Shown piece after piece: positions 29,148 through 36,971 of a DNA stretch of 64,000 nucleotides. Both the position numbers and the translations under genes were made by a program. Source of the DNA: Chitinophagaceae bacterium (GTDB taxonomy: Bacteria > Bacteroidota > Bacteroidia > Chitinophagales > Chitinophagaceae); the NCBI GenBank assembly GCA_003168265.1, contig PMSV01000017.1:1-64000 (forward strand). Direction: 5' to 3'. Within the stretch, counting starts at the first letter, position 1, and each line of letters begins with the position of its first letter. Below the pieces are notes generated by a model, which saw nothing but the letters and a program-made list of their open reading frames with translations, was not told where the DNA came from and searched no databases.

Positions 29148-29400
29148 TCAATGGTGTTTAAGTGTACCATAAGCCTTAAAGTCTTGTTGGGGAAGCCCAA
29201 GAAGGGTATGGGCCAAATGAAAGCCCTTCGCGGTTCAGGTATTTATTAGACTTCAATATATTTCCCGCTCCATCTTTTCCGTAGAAAGAGACAAAAGAAA
29301 GAACGTCATCCAAGTTACCTCTTTCAAACATCCCGGAAATGATAAATCGCTTATCCCGCGCAAAATCAAGGTTTTCCCATTTCACGTCCCAAAAGGTATA
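29148..29400 (-). pseudogene. Frameshifted DUF6922-like gene
   Basis: On the minus strand the frame YTFWDV..NLDFARDKRFIISGMFERG, continuing to NKYLNREGLSF, ends in a frameshift near 29212. The next frame continues HTLLGLPQQDFKAYGTLKHH to a stop at 29148. Joined, this gives the pattern of a ~95-residue DUF6922-type protein (FWD..., R.FERG, a C-terminal hydrophobic helix). There is no ATG before FWD; a TGA precedes it directly. From memory, such small proteins are often neighbours of AbiEii-type nucleotidyltransferase toxins; none is seen here. Two lesions make it very likely dead. Confidence 0.55.
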
Positions 29401-29936
29401 TCACGGTATTGGTAGAGTTTGTTTAGTACCGTCCATCTCTGGAAGTTACCACAAATTTAGATATTGTCCTTATCTGGATAAGCTCACACCAGCCTGAATG
29501 CAGATATCACAACCGATCATATGATAGCCTTATTGGGCTAGCGGACGCAGGAAGCGCCGGAATTTATAATGAGCATGATGCTATAGTACAGCGGACATAT
29601 CGCAAGCATATTCCCGGAGAAATAAATCCCGGCCATCACCCGCCGCTTATATGTGAAGAACGCTTTTTATCGGCGAATCGGGCCGCCGCTTCCGAAACCC
29701 GCGCCGGCATCGCAAAAAAATATAAAGTAGGTACTTTAGCTTTAAAAACCTTTGCAAAAGTCGCGACTAAATCATCTGGGAAATTCTTTATGCTCACTTG
29801 TTGTAAGAATTGTCGCCTGCCTAAACAGTTCATTTCATAATGAAATGAAATAATTTGATATTATGTCTTTTTGCTAAACAAAAAAGGCAAAGTCTACATG
29901 GTGCTCAGCAATAATTTTATCTTTATATTTAAGTAA

Positions 29937-30647
29937 ATGCTCAAGGAAAGAAACAGCTCCGGGAGAATATCTTCCATACTTATAGCAATCTCAGGAATCT
30001 GCGGTCACCTGGCCCTTGCGGTGTATTACTCCGGAGTTTTGGTTCCACAACAAAGGTTTGCCGGGGACCTGACGACTTTGCAGTTGATGGAAAACATTAA
30101 GAAGAGTCAAACATTCATTCTACTGGATGCTTATTTGCAGGGTGTCGGGACTCTTTTTTCAGTTATTTTTTTTGCTGGACTCGTTTATCTTTCCGGTTCT
30201 GGCAGTCGCTTATCAGGATGGCTCGTCCTCATCACTTCAGCGGTTATGTTAACCATCTCGCTGGTTGATGTTACTTTTACTGTTGCCGTTGTTACGGCAG
30301 CATTGGCAGGACATAGGGAAACTATGCGACTGGCAATTGATTTGATAACAGGGTCAACCGAGGCCTTTGATTATGCTTTTCTTTTTGTTCCTGCACCTTT
30401 GCTGATAATCTCACTTGCCGCGGTTTTATTGACTTCCAGGTTACTCCCGCATATTTTTGGGTATCTGGCGATCGGAATAGGAGTTGCCTTCATAGCCATC
30501 GGTATCATCAGTCTGTTCAAGACACTCGCTGGCTCCTTGGGACTGGCTTTTGAAATTGTCCAACTTATTCAGGTATTATGGGTACTTGGCGCAGCAATTT
30601 TTGTTTTAATATATGGTCAAAAAAGATCAAAGTCTGAATCCGGATGA
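29937..30647 (+). CDS. DUF4386-like integral membrane protein
   Basis: A 236-residue protein with about six hydrophobic segments. The layout (RISSILIAISGICGHLALAV near the start, then a helix around FSVIFFAGLVYL, and a C-terminal LIQVLWVLGAAIFVLIYG) resembles the DUF4386 family of unknown function. It stands alone with decayed genes on both sides, but its own frame is intact. An AT-rich stretch upstream (TATATTTAAG) could hold the promoter. Confidence 0.65.
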   Translation: MLKERNSSGRISSILIAISGICGHLALAVYYSGVLVPQQRFAGDLTTLQLMENIKKSQTFILLDAYLQGVGTLFSVIFFAGLVYLSGSGSRLSGWLVLITSAVMLTISLVDVTFTVAVVTAALAGHRETMRLAIDLITGSTEAFDYAFLFVPAPLLIISLAAVLLTSRLLPHIFGYLAIGIGVAFIAIGIISLFKTLAGSLGLAFEIVQLIQVLWVLGAAIFVLIYGQKRSKSESG

Positions 30648-30831
30648 TAAAGTCATTTGTTTTCAAACGGAGCTTATTGTTGTAAGCATTATCCCAATTC
30701 AAATGATTGACTGCTTAAAATCCTGATAGAACATAGCTTTTGATAGTTTGTTGTTTAATATGGTTTTACTACCAATATAGTCTCCTATCTTTTGAGGCAA
30801 TAATTTAAGAAATGCTGTAAATTAGAAACCA

Positions 30832-31659
30832 ATGCAGCGCCTGAATGCCATACTGCCCATCCTCTTTTTTTGGTTTGCTTCCCGCGCCCAAGACTTCCCC
30901 TCAATTGACAGTACCGTAAATAATCTTATGACTAAAGCCGGAGTTACGGGCCTTTGCATGGGGATCGTCCGTAACGGCGAGGTCGCTTACGTCAAAGCCT
31001 ATGGCTACAAAAACAGACCTGCGGGCTTGTTGAACGATACAGCAACATGCTTTGCGGCCCAGTCCCTTTCGAAAGCGTTGTTTGCCTATCTGGTCATGCA
31101 ATTGATGGACAAAGGCCTGATCGATCTGGACAAACCACTATATAGCTGCTTACCAAAGCCACTACCCGAATACGACAACTACAAGGACCTCGCATCAGAC
31201 GACCGATGGAAGCTGCTTACCGCCCGCATGTGTTTGGATCACACGACAGGGTTCCCGAATTGGAGGCAATTAAATCCCCTTAGGAACGGGAAGCTGGAAA
31301 TCTTTTATGACCTGGGCAAGCGCCATGCTTATTCGGGAGAAGGTATCGACTTATTGCAGATGGTCATCGAAACCATCACCGGCCGCTCCCTCGAAGACCT
31401 GGTCAGGGAAAACATCTTCCAACCCTTTGGGATGTCGCGTTCCAGTTATCTATGGCAACCGGAGTTCGTAGATGACTTTGCCCTGGGTCACAATGCCCAT
31501 GGCGACACTCTTCACAGGCGCTATCAGACAAGTGCAAACGCCGCGGGCTCTCTTGAAACTACCATCGCCGATTTTTCCCGATTCATTGACAGGGAAACAA
31601 GCTGGTTGGGAGTGGTGCTGTTGGTTCAGCCACAAGGCAGGGCTGGTCTGTTTCAATAG
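30832..31659 (+). pseudogene. Serine hydrolase (class C beta-lactamase-like), C-terminus lost
   Basis: The frame codes a secreted serine hydrolase of the beta-lactamase class C/PBP-like family. It has a signal peptide (MQRLNAILPILFFWFASRA), the active-site motif Ser78-Leu-Ser-Lys81 (SLSK) and Tyr167-Ser-Gly. Family homology stops at about residue 252 (TIADFSRFID). The last ~22 residues (SWLGVVLLVQPQGRAGLF) are out-of-frame reading of a different gene. The third motif (H/K-x-G) and the C-terminal half-domain are missing, so it is probably inactive. Frame and codon use are good up to the junction at about 31590, which implies a recent event. Confidence 0.75.
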
Positions 31660-32216
31660 GAGGAACCGGTGGCAATACAGCTGTAATCGGTGGCTTCGGC
31701 GATAATACAAGTGCGGGTGCTGCATGGGTTTTTTCCCGGACAGGCACAGTGTGGGCGCAAACGGGAAGTAAACTTGTTGGAAGTGACGCTTCAGGCGCTG
31801 CGAATCAGGCAACGAGTGCCAGCATTTCTGCAGATGGCAGTACAATTTTGCTCGGTGACCCGGAGGATAACGGTGGCGTTGGCGCAACCTGGGTATTTAC
31901 AACAGGAACCAAAGCAACGAACGCAGTAACAGATGAAATTAAAAGCAGCACAGAAGAAAATATTACCGGTTTTAAGTTCTTTCCCAATCCCGCAAAAGAT
32001 AACCTTGTTGTTGAATACACATCACAAGTAAACACAACTGCCCATGTAAATGTGTACAATATGCTCGGACAAAGATTGCAAACTACGGTGAACCCGACTA
32101 TTATTGGATCCAATATGGCGAACCTTCAGACCGGCAAACTTATTACAGGCACTTATGTGCTTGAAGTTGAAAATAATGGTACCTTGATCCGCAGGATATT
32201 TTTGATCTCAAGATAA
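31590..32216 (+). pseudogene. FG-GAP/T9SS protein tail (5'-truncated)
   Basis: Directly after a TGA at 31587-31589 the frame opens with QGNKLVGSGAVGSATRQGWS. It continues through FG-GAP-like repeats (GGNTAVIGGFGDN, SGAANQATSASISADGSTIL) to a type A T9SS sorting domain (FKFFPNPAKDNLVVEYTS ... TYVLEVENNGTLIRRIF). Only the last ~208 codons of what is normally a long repeat protein remain, with no signal peptide. The first ATG is at 31749. It is fused head-to-tail onto the broken serine hydrolase gene. Confidence 0.75.
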
Positions 32217-32295
32217 GCGATCAAGGTATTTATTGAAATGGAAGATGTTGAAAATCCTTAAAAGAGTCTGCAATAAAATAACTATTGGGGGACTG

Positions 32296-32832
32296 CTATT
32301 TTTTTACAGGCACTTCGAGGTTTATAGTAATAACACTGCCCACCGATCCGCCGTCCTTGCCCACTTTATAATCTTCCCGATTTATCTGGAACTGTCCTTT
32401 GAATATTCCGGTAGATTCCTTATTGGTGAACGTAAATGGAATATATACAGTTCTGGTTGTACTCTTTATCGTTAGGCCGCCTGTTGCTTTATAGCCTTTA
32501 TCTGTTTTTTCGATCTTGTCAGATCGGAAACTCATAAGCGGGAATTTGTCTGTATTCAGCCATTCTTCTTCGGTACGCAGGTCATGGTTGCGCAACCCCA
32601 CTCCAGTGGTAACTGTCTTTGCTTCAATGCTTGCGGTAACAGAGCTTCCGCCCAGGTCTTTCTCATCAAATTTAATAACTGCTTTCAAGCCTGTGAAGCT
32701 TCCATGCACTGTTCCAAAAGGACCGGATACACTAAAAGTCACCTTTGCATTTGCCGTGTCAGCATTCCAATTGGTTGCAAGAGACAATCCTCCCATCATC
32801 AGGGCCCCGGAAATCATCTGTTTTAATTTCAT
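32296..32832 (-). CDS. YceI-family periplasmic lipocalin-like protein
   Basis: A 178-residue YceI protein with an eight-stranded lipocalin-like barrel that binds polyprenoid or fatty-acyl chains in the periplasm. After a signal-like N-terminus (MKLKQMISGALMMGGLSLA) the family signature NWNADTANAKVTFSVSG appears, then HGSFTGLKAVIKFDE, TGVGLRNHDLRTEEWL-type residues (residues ~78-90) and a terminal VITINLEVPVKK. It follows the DUF5723 gene by 22 bases on the same strand, so both are likely co-transcribed. Confidence 0.92.
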   Translation of the reverse strand: MKLKQMISGALMMGGLSLATNWNADTANAKVTFSVSGPFGTVHGSFTGLKAVIKFDEKDLGGSSVTASIEAKTVTTGVGLRNHDLRTEEEWLNTDKFPLMSFRSDKIEKTDKGYKATGGLTIKSTTRTVYIPFTFTNKESTGIFKGQFQINREDYKVGKDGGSVGSVITINLEVPVKK

Positions 32833-32854
32833 AAACTTATTTTAAATAGATCTA

Positions 32855-34240
32855 TTAAAGATCAACCTTTGCGGTCTTTTGTTTTTCTGCAATAAAATAA
32901 TGGATGCCCGTATAAAAATCCACGCCCTCCAGGTTGTCCAATTTAAGCAAAGGCCCTATTGCATCTCCACCAATGAAAAAATAGCCGGCCCTAACTGCAA
33001 GGCCCACCCGTGGCTGCATATGGCCATAATATATTAAAGAAAAAGGGACACTTATTTCTACCCATTTCGTTTCATAACGCGGTGTGACCGAATAGATATC
33101 GGGCCTTGTTACCCCCTGCCCGCTGCTGTGACCGAGGCCTTTTATGATTGTAGCATTCAGGAAATAATTCTTGCAAATATTCCAGTCTGCCTGAACGCTT
33201 ATTGCAGCAGGCAGGCCCATTTTGAAATGATCACTTGTTAAGGATCTTGTGGAATCGCCATGATAAAAAACTGCGCTCAGCGTCTGATCCAGTTGCGTAT
33301 TGTCTGCAAATTTTAACTGGTGCCAGTTCTCAAGATTTGCGCTGTCTGTTTGAAGATGATATGACGATGCGTTGCGGTTGAAATTAATAGACCCCACATC
33401 AATAACGGTAAGGCATAACCGATAAATATAATTATTTTTTATAGGATCAAGATGCACATAACTGAACCCGATATCCGCCCCAAAACCATGCCCGTCATTT
33501 AATTTTCTGTCTTCGTTAAAATCCGTCCTGCCATAATCAACTGAAGAATTAGAAAATATGAAATTAGCTGTATCAGGAATTTTATAATTTATGTTCGTAT
33601 TCTTAACATAAGCAGCAGCAATGCCCTGTAAATAATTCAAGCTGATGCCTGCTTTCAGTTCATCCGTTCCATTGTTGTACAGCACAGTTGCGTAATGCAG
33701 GCCATACTGAAGCCACCCCATGGAGTTTATCCTTGCGGTGTTATCATGCAAATCAGTGTTCCATAACTCTTTGTTCAGGAAATAATCAAATGCGTTCTGA
33801 GCCGCGCCGCCGGAAATGTTCCTAACATTTGCATAGGCCCTCCCGGCAATCGTAAATCCGATCCAGTGGTTCTTTTTTATTTTCATAAAGAAAGATGGCC
33901 CGAGGATCTGAGCAGATAATGTGACATTATACAATGTATTTGTGTTTTGTGCATCAAAATTGGTATAGAACAGGTTTTCATCTATACTGCCTTTAATGAT
34001 CCTTTTAATCCCAAAAAAAGCAAGAGAGCTTTTAGGCGCATATAAAAAATTGTTGTCGAAAACTTCACCAACTGAAATCACATTCAAATCCCATTTCAGT
34101 TTTGAGTCGGCTATCGAACTAGGATTAATCAATGAACCCTGGATGCCCGCGTAATTGCTGTTCCATATGCCAAGATTTTGTTGCGCATACATGCAAAGGC
34201 TGCTATGTATGCAAAGGAGAAAGACTATCATTTTGTTCAT
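32855..34240 (-). CDS. DUF5723-family outer-membrane-like protein
   Basis: A 461-residue Bacteroidota protein. It has a signal peptide (MNKMIVFLLCIHSSLCMYAQ) followed by NLGIWNSNYAGIQGSLINPS and WDLNVISVGEVFDNNFLY, the DUF5723 opening. The rest alternates polar and aromatic residues, as in beta-barrel outer-membrane proteins (PorV- or OmpA-like in shape), ending VDFYTGIHYFIAEK. The function is unknown. It is first in a two-gene unit with yceI. A G-rich quadruplex-type motif lies 45 bases upstream of its start. Confidence 0.8.
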   Translation of the reverse strand: MNKMIVFLLCIHSSLCMYAQQNLGIWNSNYAGIQGSLINPSSIADSKLKWDLNVISVGEVFDNNFLYAPKSSLAFFGIKRIIKGSIDENLFYTNFDAQNTNTLYNVTLSAQILGPSFFMKIKKNHWIGFTIAGRAYANVRNISGGAAQNAFDYFLNKELWNTDLHDNTARINSMGWLQYGLHYATVLYNNGTDELKAGISLNYLQGIAAAYVKNTNINYKIPDTANFIFSNSSVDYGRTDFNEDRKLNDGHGFGADIGFSYVHLDPIKNNYIYRLCLTVIDVGSINFNRNASSYHLQTDSANLENWHQLKFADNTQLDQTLSAVFYHGDSTRSLTSDHFKMGLPAAISVQADWNICKNYFLNATIIKGLGHSSGQGVTRPDIYSVTPRYETKWVEISVPFSLIYYGHMQPRVGLAVRAGYFFIGGDAIGPLLKLDNLEGVDFYTGIHYFIAEKQKTAKVDL

Positions 34241-34284
34241 AATACCACAGTTGAATACGTTATCAAAATCAGTTACAACCAGAA

Positions 34285-34313
34285 GGGGGAAGGGGGAAAG
34301 GGGAATAATAGGG
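34285..34313 (+). other. G-quadruplex-type motif
   Basis: Four G runs of 5, 5, 4 and 3 bases, with loops AA, AAA and AATAATA, meet the usual G3+N1-7 rule. They lie 45-73 bases upstream of the DUF5723 start, on the strand that is the template for that gene. Confidence 0.5.
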
Positions 34314-34431
34314 CGATCAAATTAATATAAACGGCAAGCTCTGTTCAAGGGTTGTCTGACAGATAAATTTTAATTATATGGAAGGTCTCTTGCTGCCCCT
34401 GAATGTGGATTCAAAACAAATACATTAATAA

Positions 34432-34778
34432 GGCCGGAAATACGCTGATGACTGGACAGCATTAATTGCAGCATGTATTATTGTTATAAATGCATTTTCA
34501 TTAATTCGGCCTGCCATCAATGAAGTAATGGATGCGGCGCCCTCAAAAAAAATAGTTGGCAGGGTAAGAAACCTGGTAAGATAAAATAAAAATGTGTTGA
34601 AAGTTGAGAAATGCTATGTACGGAAAATGGGATTTGATTATTTTGTAGACCTGTATATACAGATTGAAGGTTCACTTAGTGTTACAGAAGGGCATGCAAT
34701 AGCGCATGAATTAAAAATAAATTGCTTGAAAGTAATCTACGAATTAAAGGTGTGCTTGTTCATGTAGAGCCTTTATAG
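34432..34778 (+). pseudogene. Cation diffusion facilitator (CDF) transporter remnant
   Basis: The frame after a TAA reads GRKYADDWTALIAACIIVIN and RPAINEVMDAAPSKKI, a typical CDF last transmembrane helix. An in-frame TAA follows, then VLKVEKCYVRKMGFDYFVDL and GHAIAHELK from the cytoplasmic metal-binding domain. After a further frame change come LLESNLRIKGVLVHVEPL and a stop. The first ~190 residues are absent. One nonsense codon, one frameshift and loss of the N-terminus show a dead gene. Confidence 0.85.
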
Positions 34779-34895
34779 ATTGAATAGGAAGATGTGGTTG
34801 AGGTAATATTGTACTACTTCATCCGGCTTGAAACCAAAGAAGTCGTAAAGAATATAGAAATCCTGTGAAAGATTGACGGTAAATGATTGTTTCAT
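34773..34895 (-). CDS. Small hypothetical protein
   Basis: A 40-codon frame (MKQSFTVNLSQDFYILYDFF, then GFKPDEVVQYYLNHIF) just downstream of another tiny frame. The GFKPDEVVQ.Y segment looks protein-like, but I cannot assign a family. It overlaps the last bases of the CDF remnant on the opposite strand. It may be a remnant of a mobile-element cargo gene. Confidence 0.25.
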   Translation of the reverse strand: MKQSFTVNLSQDFYILYDFFGFKPDEVVQYYLNHIFLFNL

Positions 34896-34902
34896 GGCTG
34901 AT

Positions 34903-35022
34903 TTATTTAAGCAATTCAGCATACCATTCGGCAATTAAGTCATCATAAATTCCCTCTTTTCTTTTCCTACCAGCCCTATAACGCACAAGCCGGATAATTT
35001 GCTTCATGTAATAGAAACCCAT
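34903..35022 (-). CDS. Small hypothetical protein, possibly a truncated gene
   Basis: A 39-codon basic frame (MGFYYMKQIIRLVRYRAGRK, then RKEGIYDDLIAEWYAELLK). The open frame extends further upstream without an ATG, so this may be the tail of a longer decayed gene. It ends 8 bases before the next small frame on the same strand. No family is recognised. Confidence 0.25.
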   Translation of the reverse strand: MGFYYMKQIIRLVRYRAGRKRKEGIYDDLIAEWYAELLK

Positions 35023-35303
35023 ATCTCTTTTGTCTGCATTGCCGCCCGGACACTTCGTGCCCTAAGGGCTTATATATTTCTCCGCTTTACCGAACAAGTT
35101 CGAACCGCTTCGAAATACAAAAGCCCCTGGCTATCGCAAGAGGCTTGAATTGATTCGTCGGGACGACTGGATGGCCTTCGCGCTAACGCGCTCGGCCATC
35201 CTAATGGGGGAGGCCTGAACCAGATAAGTAAGGCCCTTTCGGGCCCTTGTCATTTCTGCGCTACGCGCTTTCAAGCAAGCTCGATGCGCTTGCTTGAAAC
35301 GAC

Positions 35304-35330
35304 AAGACCTCCACCGAAAGTGGAGGTCTT
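35304..35330 (-). terminator. Terminator-like hairpin after the middle tRNA-tail copy
   Basis: A perfect 11-bp stem (AAGACCTCCAC/GTGGAGGTCTT, 35304-35314 and 35320-35330) with a 5-base loop. On the minus strand it is followed by GTCGTTTC, a poor T tract, so termination would be weak. Confidence 0.45.
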
Positions 35331-35486
35331 GCTTATCTCGTTCGTCGGGACGACTGGATTGCCTTCGCGCTAACGCGCTCGGCCATCCAAAAGGGGGGGC
35401 TGAATCTAAATCAGCACAGCCCTTCGGGCCTTTGCATTTTATCACCTCCCGCAATCGAGCAAGCTCGACGCGTCGGCTCAAAATGC

Positions 35487-35508
35487 AAAACCTCCGCTCA
35501 CGCGGAGG
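35487..35508 (-). terminator. Terminator after tRNA-Pro
   Basis: A 7-bp GC stem (CCTCCGC/GCGGAGG, 35491-35497 and 35502-35508) is followed on the minus strand by TTTTGC. It lies about 20 bases past the 3' end of the tRNA. Confidence 0.65.
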
Positions 35509-35528
35509 CTGTGCTGATTTTTGATTCG

Positions 35529-35602
35529 TCGGGACGACTGGATTCGAACCAGCGACCCCTTGCACCCCATGCAAGTGCGCTACCGGGCTGCGCTACGTCC
35601 CG
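35529..35602 (-). tRNA. tRNA-Pro (anticodon GGG)
   Basis: The minus strand folds as a standard cloverleaf. The acceptor stem is CGGGACG/CGTCCCG with discriminator A. The D-arm holds GCGCAGCCCGGTAGCGC, the anticodon stem CTTGC/GCAAG encloses loop ATGGGGT (anticodon GGG), and the T-arm loop is TTCGAATC. The CCA end is not encoded, as is usual in Bacteroidota. It reads proline CCC/CCU codons. Confidence 0.95.
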
Positions 35603-35684
35603 AACTTTAAAGGGCTGCAAATCTACAAAAAATTCGGTTCTGCGAATAACTTAACATGCTTATATTCGCACAATTCTTTCTTCG

Positions 35685-36953
35685 ATGAAAATCCTCATTC
35701 AACAGGCTCAGATCGCGGATCCCATCTCTATATATGCAGGAAAAATTCAGGATATTCTGATCGAAAACGGGAGGATCAGCGGCATCGGGGATAAAATAGA
35801 TATTCAGGCTGATCAGGTCATTTCTGCTCCCTTCCTGCATGTCTCAGGTGGCTGGCTGGATGTGTTTTCTAATTTCTGCGACCCGGGGTATGAATTTAAG
35901 GAGACCCTGGAGAGTGGCGCAAGGGCGGCTGCCAGGGGCGGCTTTACGGATGTGATGGTGATTCCCAATACCAAGCCTGTTGTCGATAACAAGTCTCAGG
36001 TGGAATATATCAGGCGCAAATCCGGGTTCTTACCGGCAAGGATTTTTCCGATCGGCGCCGTTACCCGGAATACTGAGGGGAAAGAGCTTGCCGAAATGTA
36101 TGATATGCGTAACAGTGGCGCCGTTGCCTTTAGCGATGGACTGCTGCCTGTTCAATCTGCCGGCTTGCTTCTGAAGGCCTTGCAATACGTAAAGGCTTTC
36201 GATGGTACGATCATTCAGATCCCTGACGATAAAAGCATAGGAGCGAACGGGTTGATGAATGAGGGGATCATTTCCACTCAATTGGGTTTGCCAGGGAAGC
36301 CAATGATGGCTGAGGAACTGATCGTTGCGAGGGATATCAAACTTGTCCGTTATACGGATTCGAAGCTTCATTTTACAGGTATTAGTTCGGCTAAATCCAT
36401 TGAATATATCCGCAGGGCTAAGGCTTCCGGGCTTGGGATTACTTGTTCGGTTTCTCCAAACCATTTGTTCTTCACCGACGGGGAAATAACCAGCTATGAT
36501 ACAAACTTTAAAGTTTATCCACCCCTGAGGACTAAAAAAGAAGTGATGGCTCTTCGGGAAGCGCTTTTAGATGGGACCATCGATTGTATTGCTTCCCATC
36601 ACCTGCCTCATGAATTCGATAGCAAGCAGCTTGAATTCGAATATGCGAAATTTGGAGCGATCGGATTGGAAACGGCTTTTTCGGTGATCAATACGGCGAT
36701 ACCGGAGGCTAAGCCGGAAAACTGGGCGGCCTGGTTTTGTAATAATCCCAGAAAGCTGTTCAACCTGGCTCCGGTTCTTTTGAAAAAAGGCGAGGAAGCC
36801 TGCCTGACTCTTTTTGACCCGGTTACTGAATATGTGTTTGAAGAGAGATTAGTGGGCTCAAAATCCAGGAACAGCCCCTTTCTCGGTAAGAAACTGAAAG
36901 GCAGGGCACTGGGGACGGTAATCGGTGAATCAGTCTTCCTGAATTCTTTTTAA
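35685..36953 (+). CDS. Dihydroorotase-like amidohydrolase, probably non-catalytic
   Basis: A 422-residue protein clearly homologous to class I dihydroorotase (pyrimidine synthesis). It has ETLESGARAAARGGFTDVMV, IPNTKPVVDN, the AVAFSDG segment and DTNFKVYPPLR. Active enzymes have a metal-binding His-x-His (DVHVHFREPG) where this protein has LDVFSNFCDPG (about residues 58-68). The catalytic Asp segment ATDHAPH is replaced by ASHHLPH. So two key elements are missing. Many Bacteroidota carry such a pseudo-dihydroorotase, possibly as a structural partner of aspartate carbamoyltransferase. It heads a plus-strand run with DUF4199 and GT2. Confidence 0.85.
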   Translation: MKILIQQAQIADPISIYAGKIQDILIENGRISGIGDKIDIQADQVISAPFLHVSGGWLDVFSNFCDPGYEFKETLESGARAAARGGFTDVMVIPNTKPVVDNKSQVEYIRRKSGFLPARIFPIGAVTRNTEGKELAEMYDMRNSGAVAFSDGLLPVQSAGLLLKALQYVKAFDGTIIQIPDDKSIGANGLMNEGIISTQLGLPGKPMMAEELIVARDIKLVRYTDSKLHFTGISSAKSIEYIRRAKASGLGITCSVSPNHLFFTDGEITSYDTNFKVYPPLRTKKEVMALREALLDGTIDCIASHHLPHEFDSKQLEFEYAKFGAIGLETAFSVINTAIPEAKPENWAAWFCNNPRKLFNLAPVLLKKGEEACLTLFDPVTEYVFEERLVGSKSRNSPFLGKKLKGRALGTVIGESVFLNSF

Positions 36954-36971
36954 TCACCAAAACTCTAATAA

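Larger units (their letters stand above)
35152..35544 (-). repeat. Three direct copies of the tRNA-Pro 3' end with interleaved hairpins
   Basis: A 19-21 bp sequence (GATTCGTCGGGACGACTGGA on the plus strand, i.e. the last bases of the tRNA plus 6 flanking bases) occurs at 35152-35172, 35341-35359 and 35523-35543. The copies are spaced 187 and 184 bp apart. Only the last belongs to the intact tRNA. Just beyond each extra copy (about 35171-35201 and 35358-35388) lies a near-identical GC-rich hairpin containing GCGCTAACGCGC. On the minus strand each tRNA-tail copy is followed by a terminator-like hairpin of different sequence. Confidence 0.85.

Noticed and set aside
29427-29840. Plus-strand open frame without ATG, with a segment (HHPPLICEERF) faintly like the recombinase domain of large serine recombinases; also a 65-codon minus frame at 29636-29833
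   Set aside because: The similarity is a few residues only, no start codon is present, and the catalytic domain is absent. I cannot support either frame as a gene.
35152-35388. GCGCTAACGCGC hairpins considered as integron attC sites
   Set aside because: The hairpins lack matching core-site boxes and gene cassettes, and no integron integrase is present.
35131-35574. Open frame of 147 codons on the minus strand across the tRNA-Pro
   Set aside because: It runs through the tRNA, its terminator and the hairpin repeats; such frames are a known artefact around tRNA genes.
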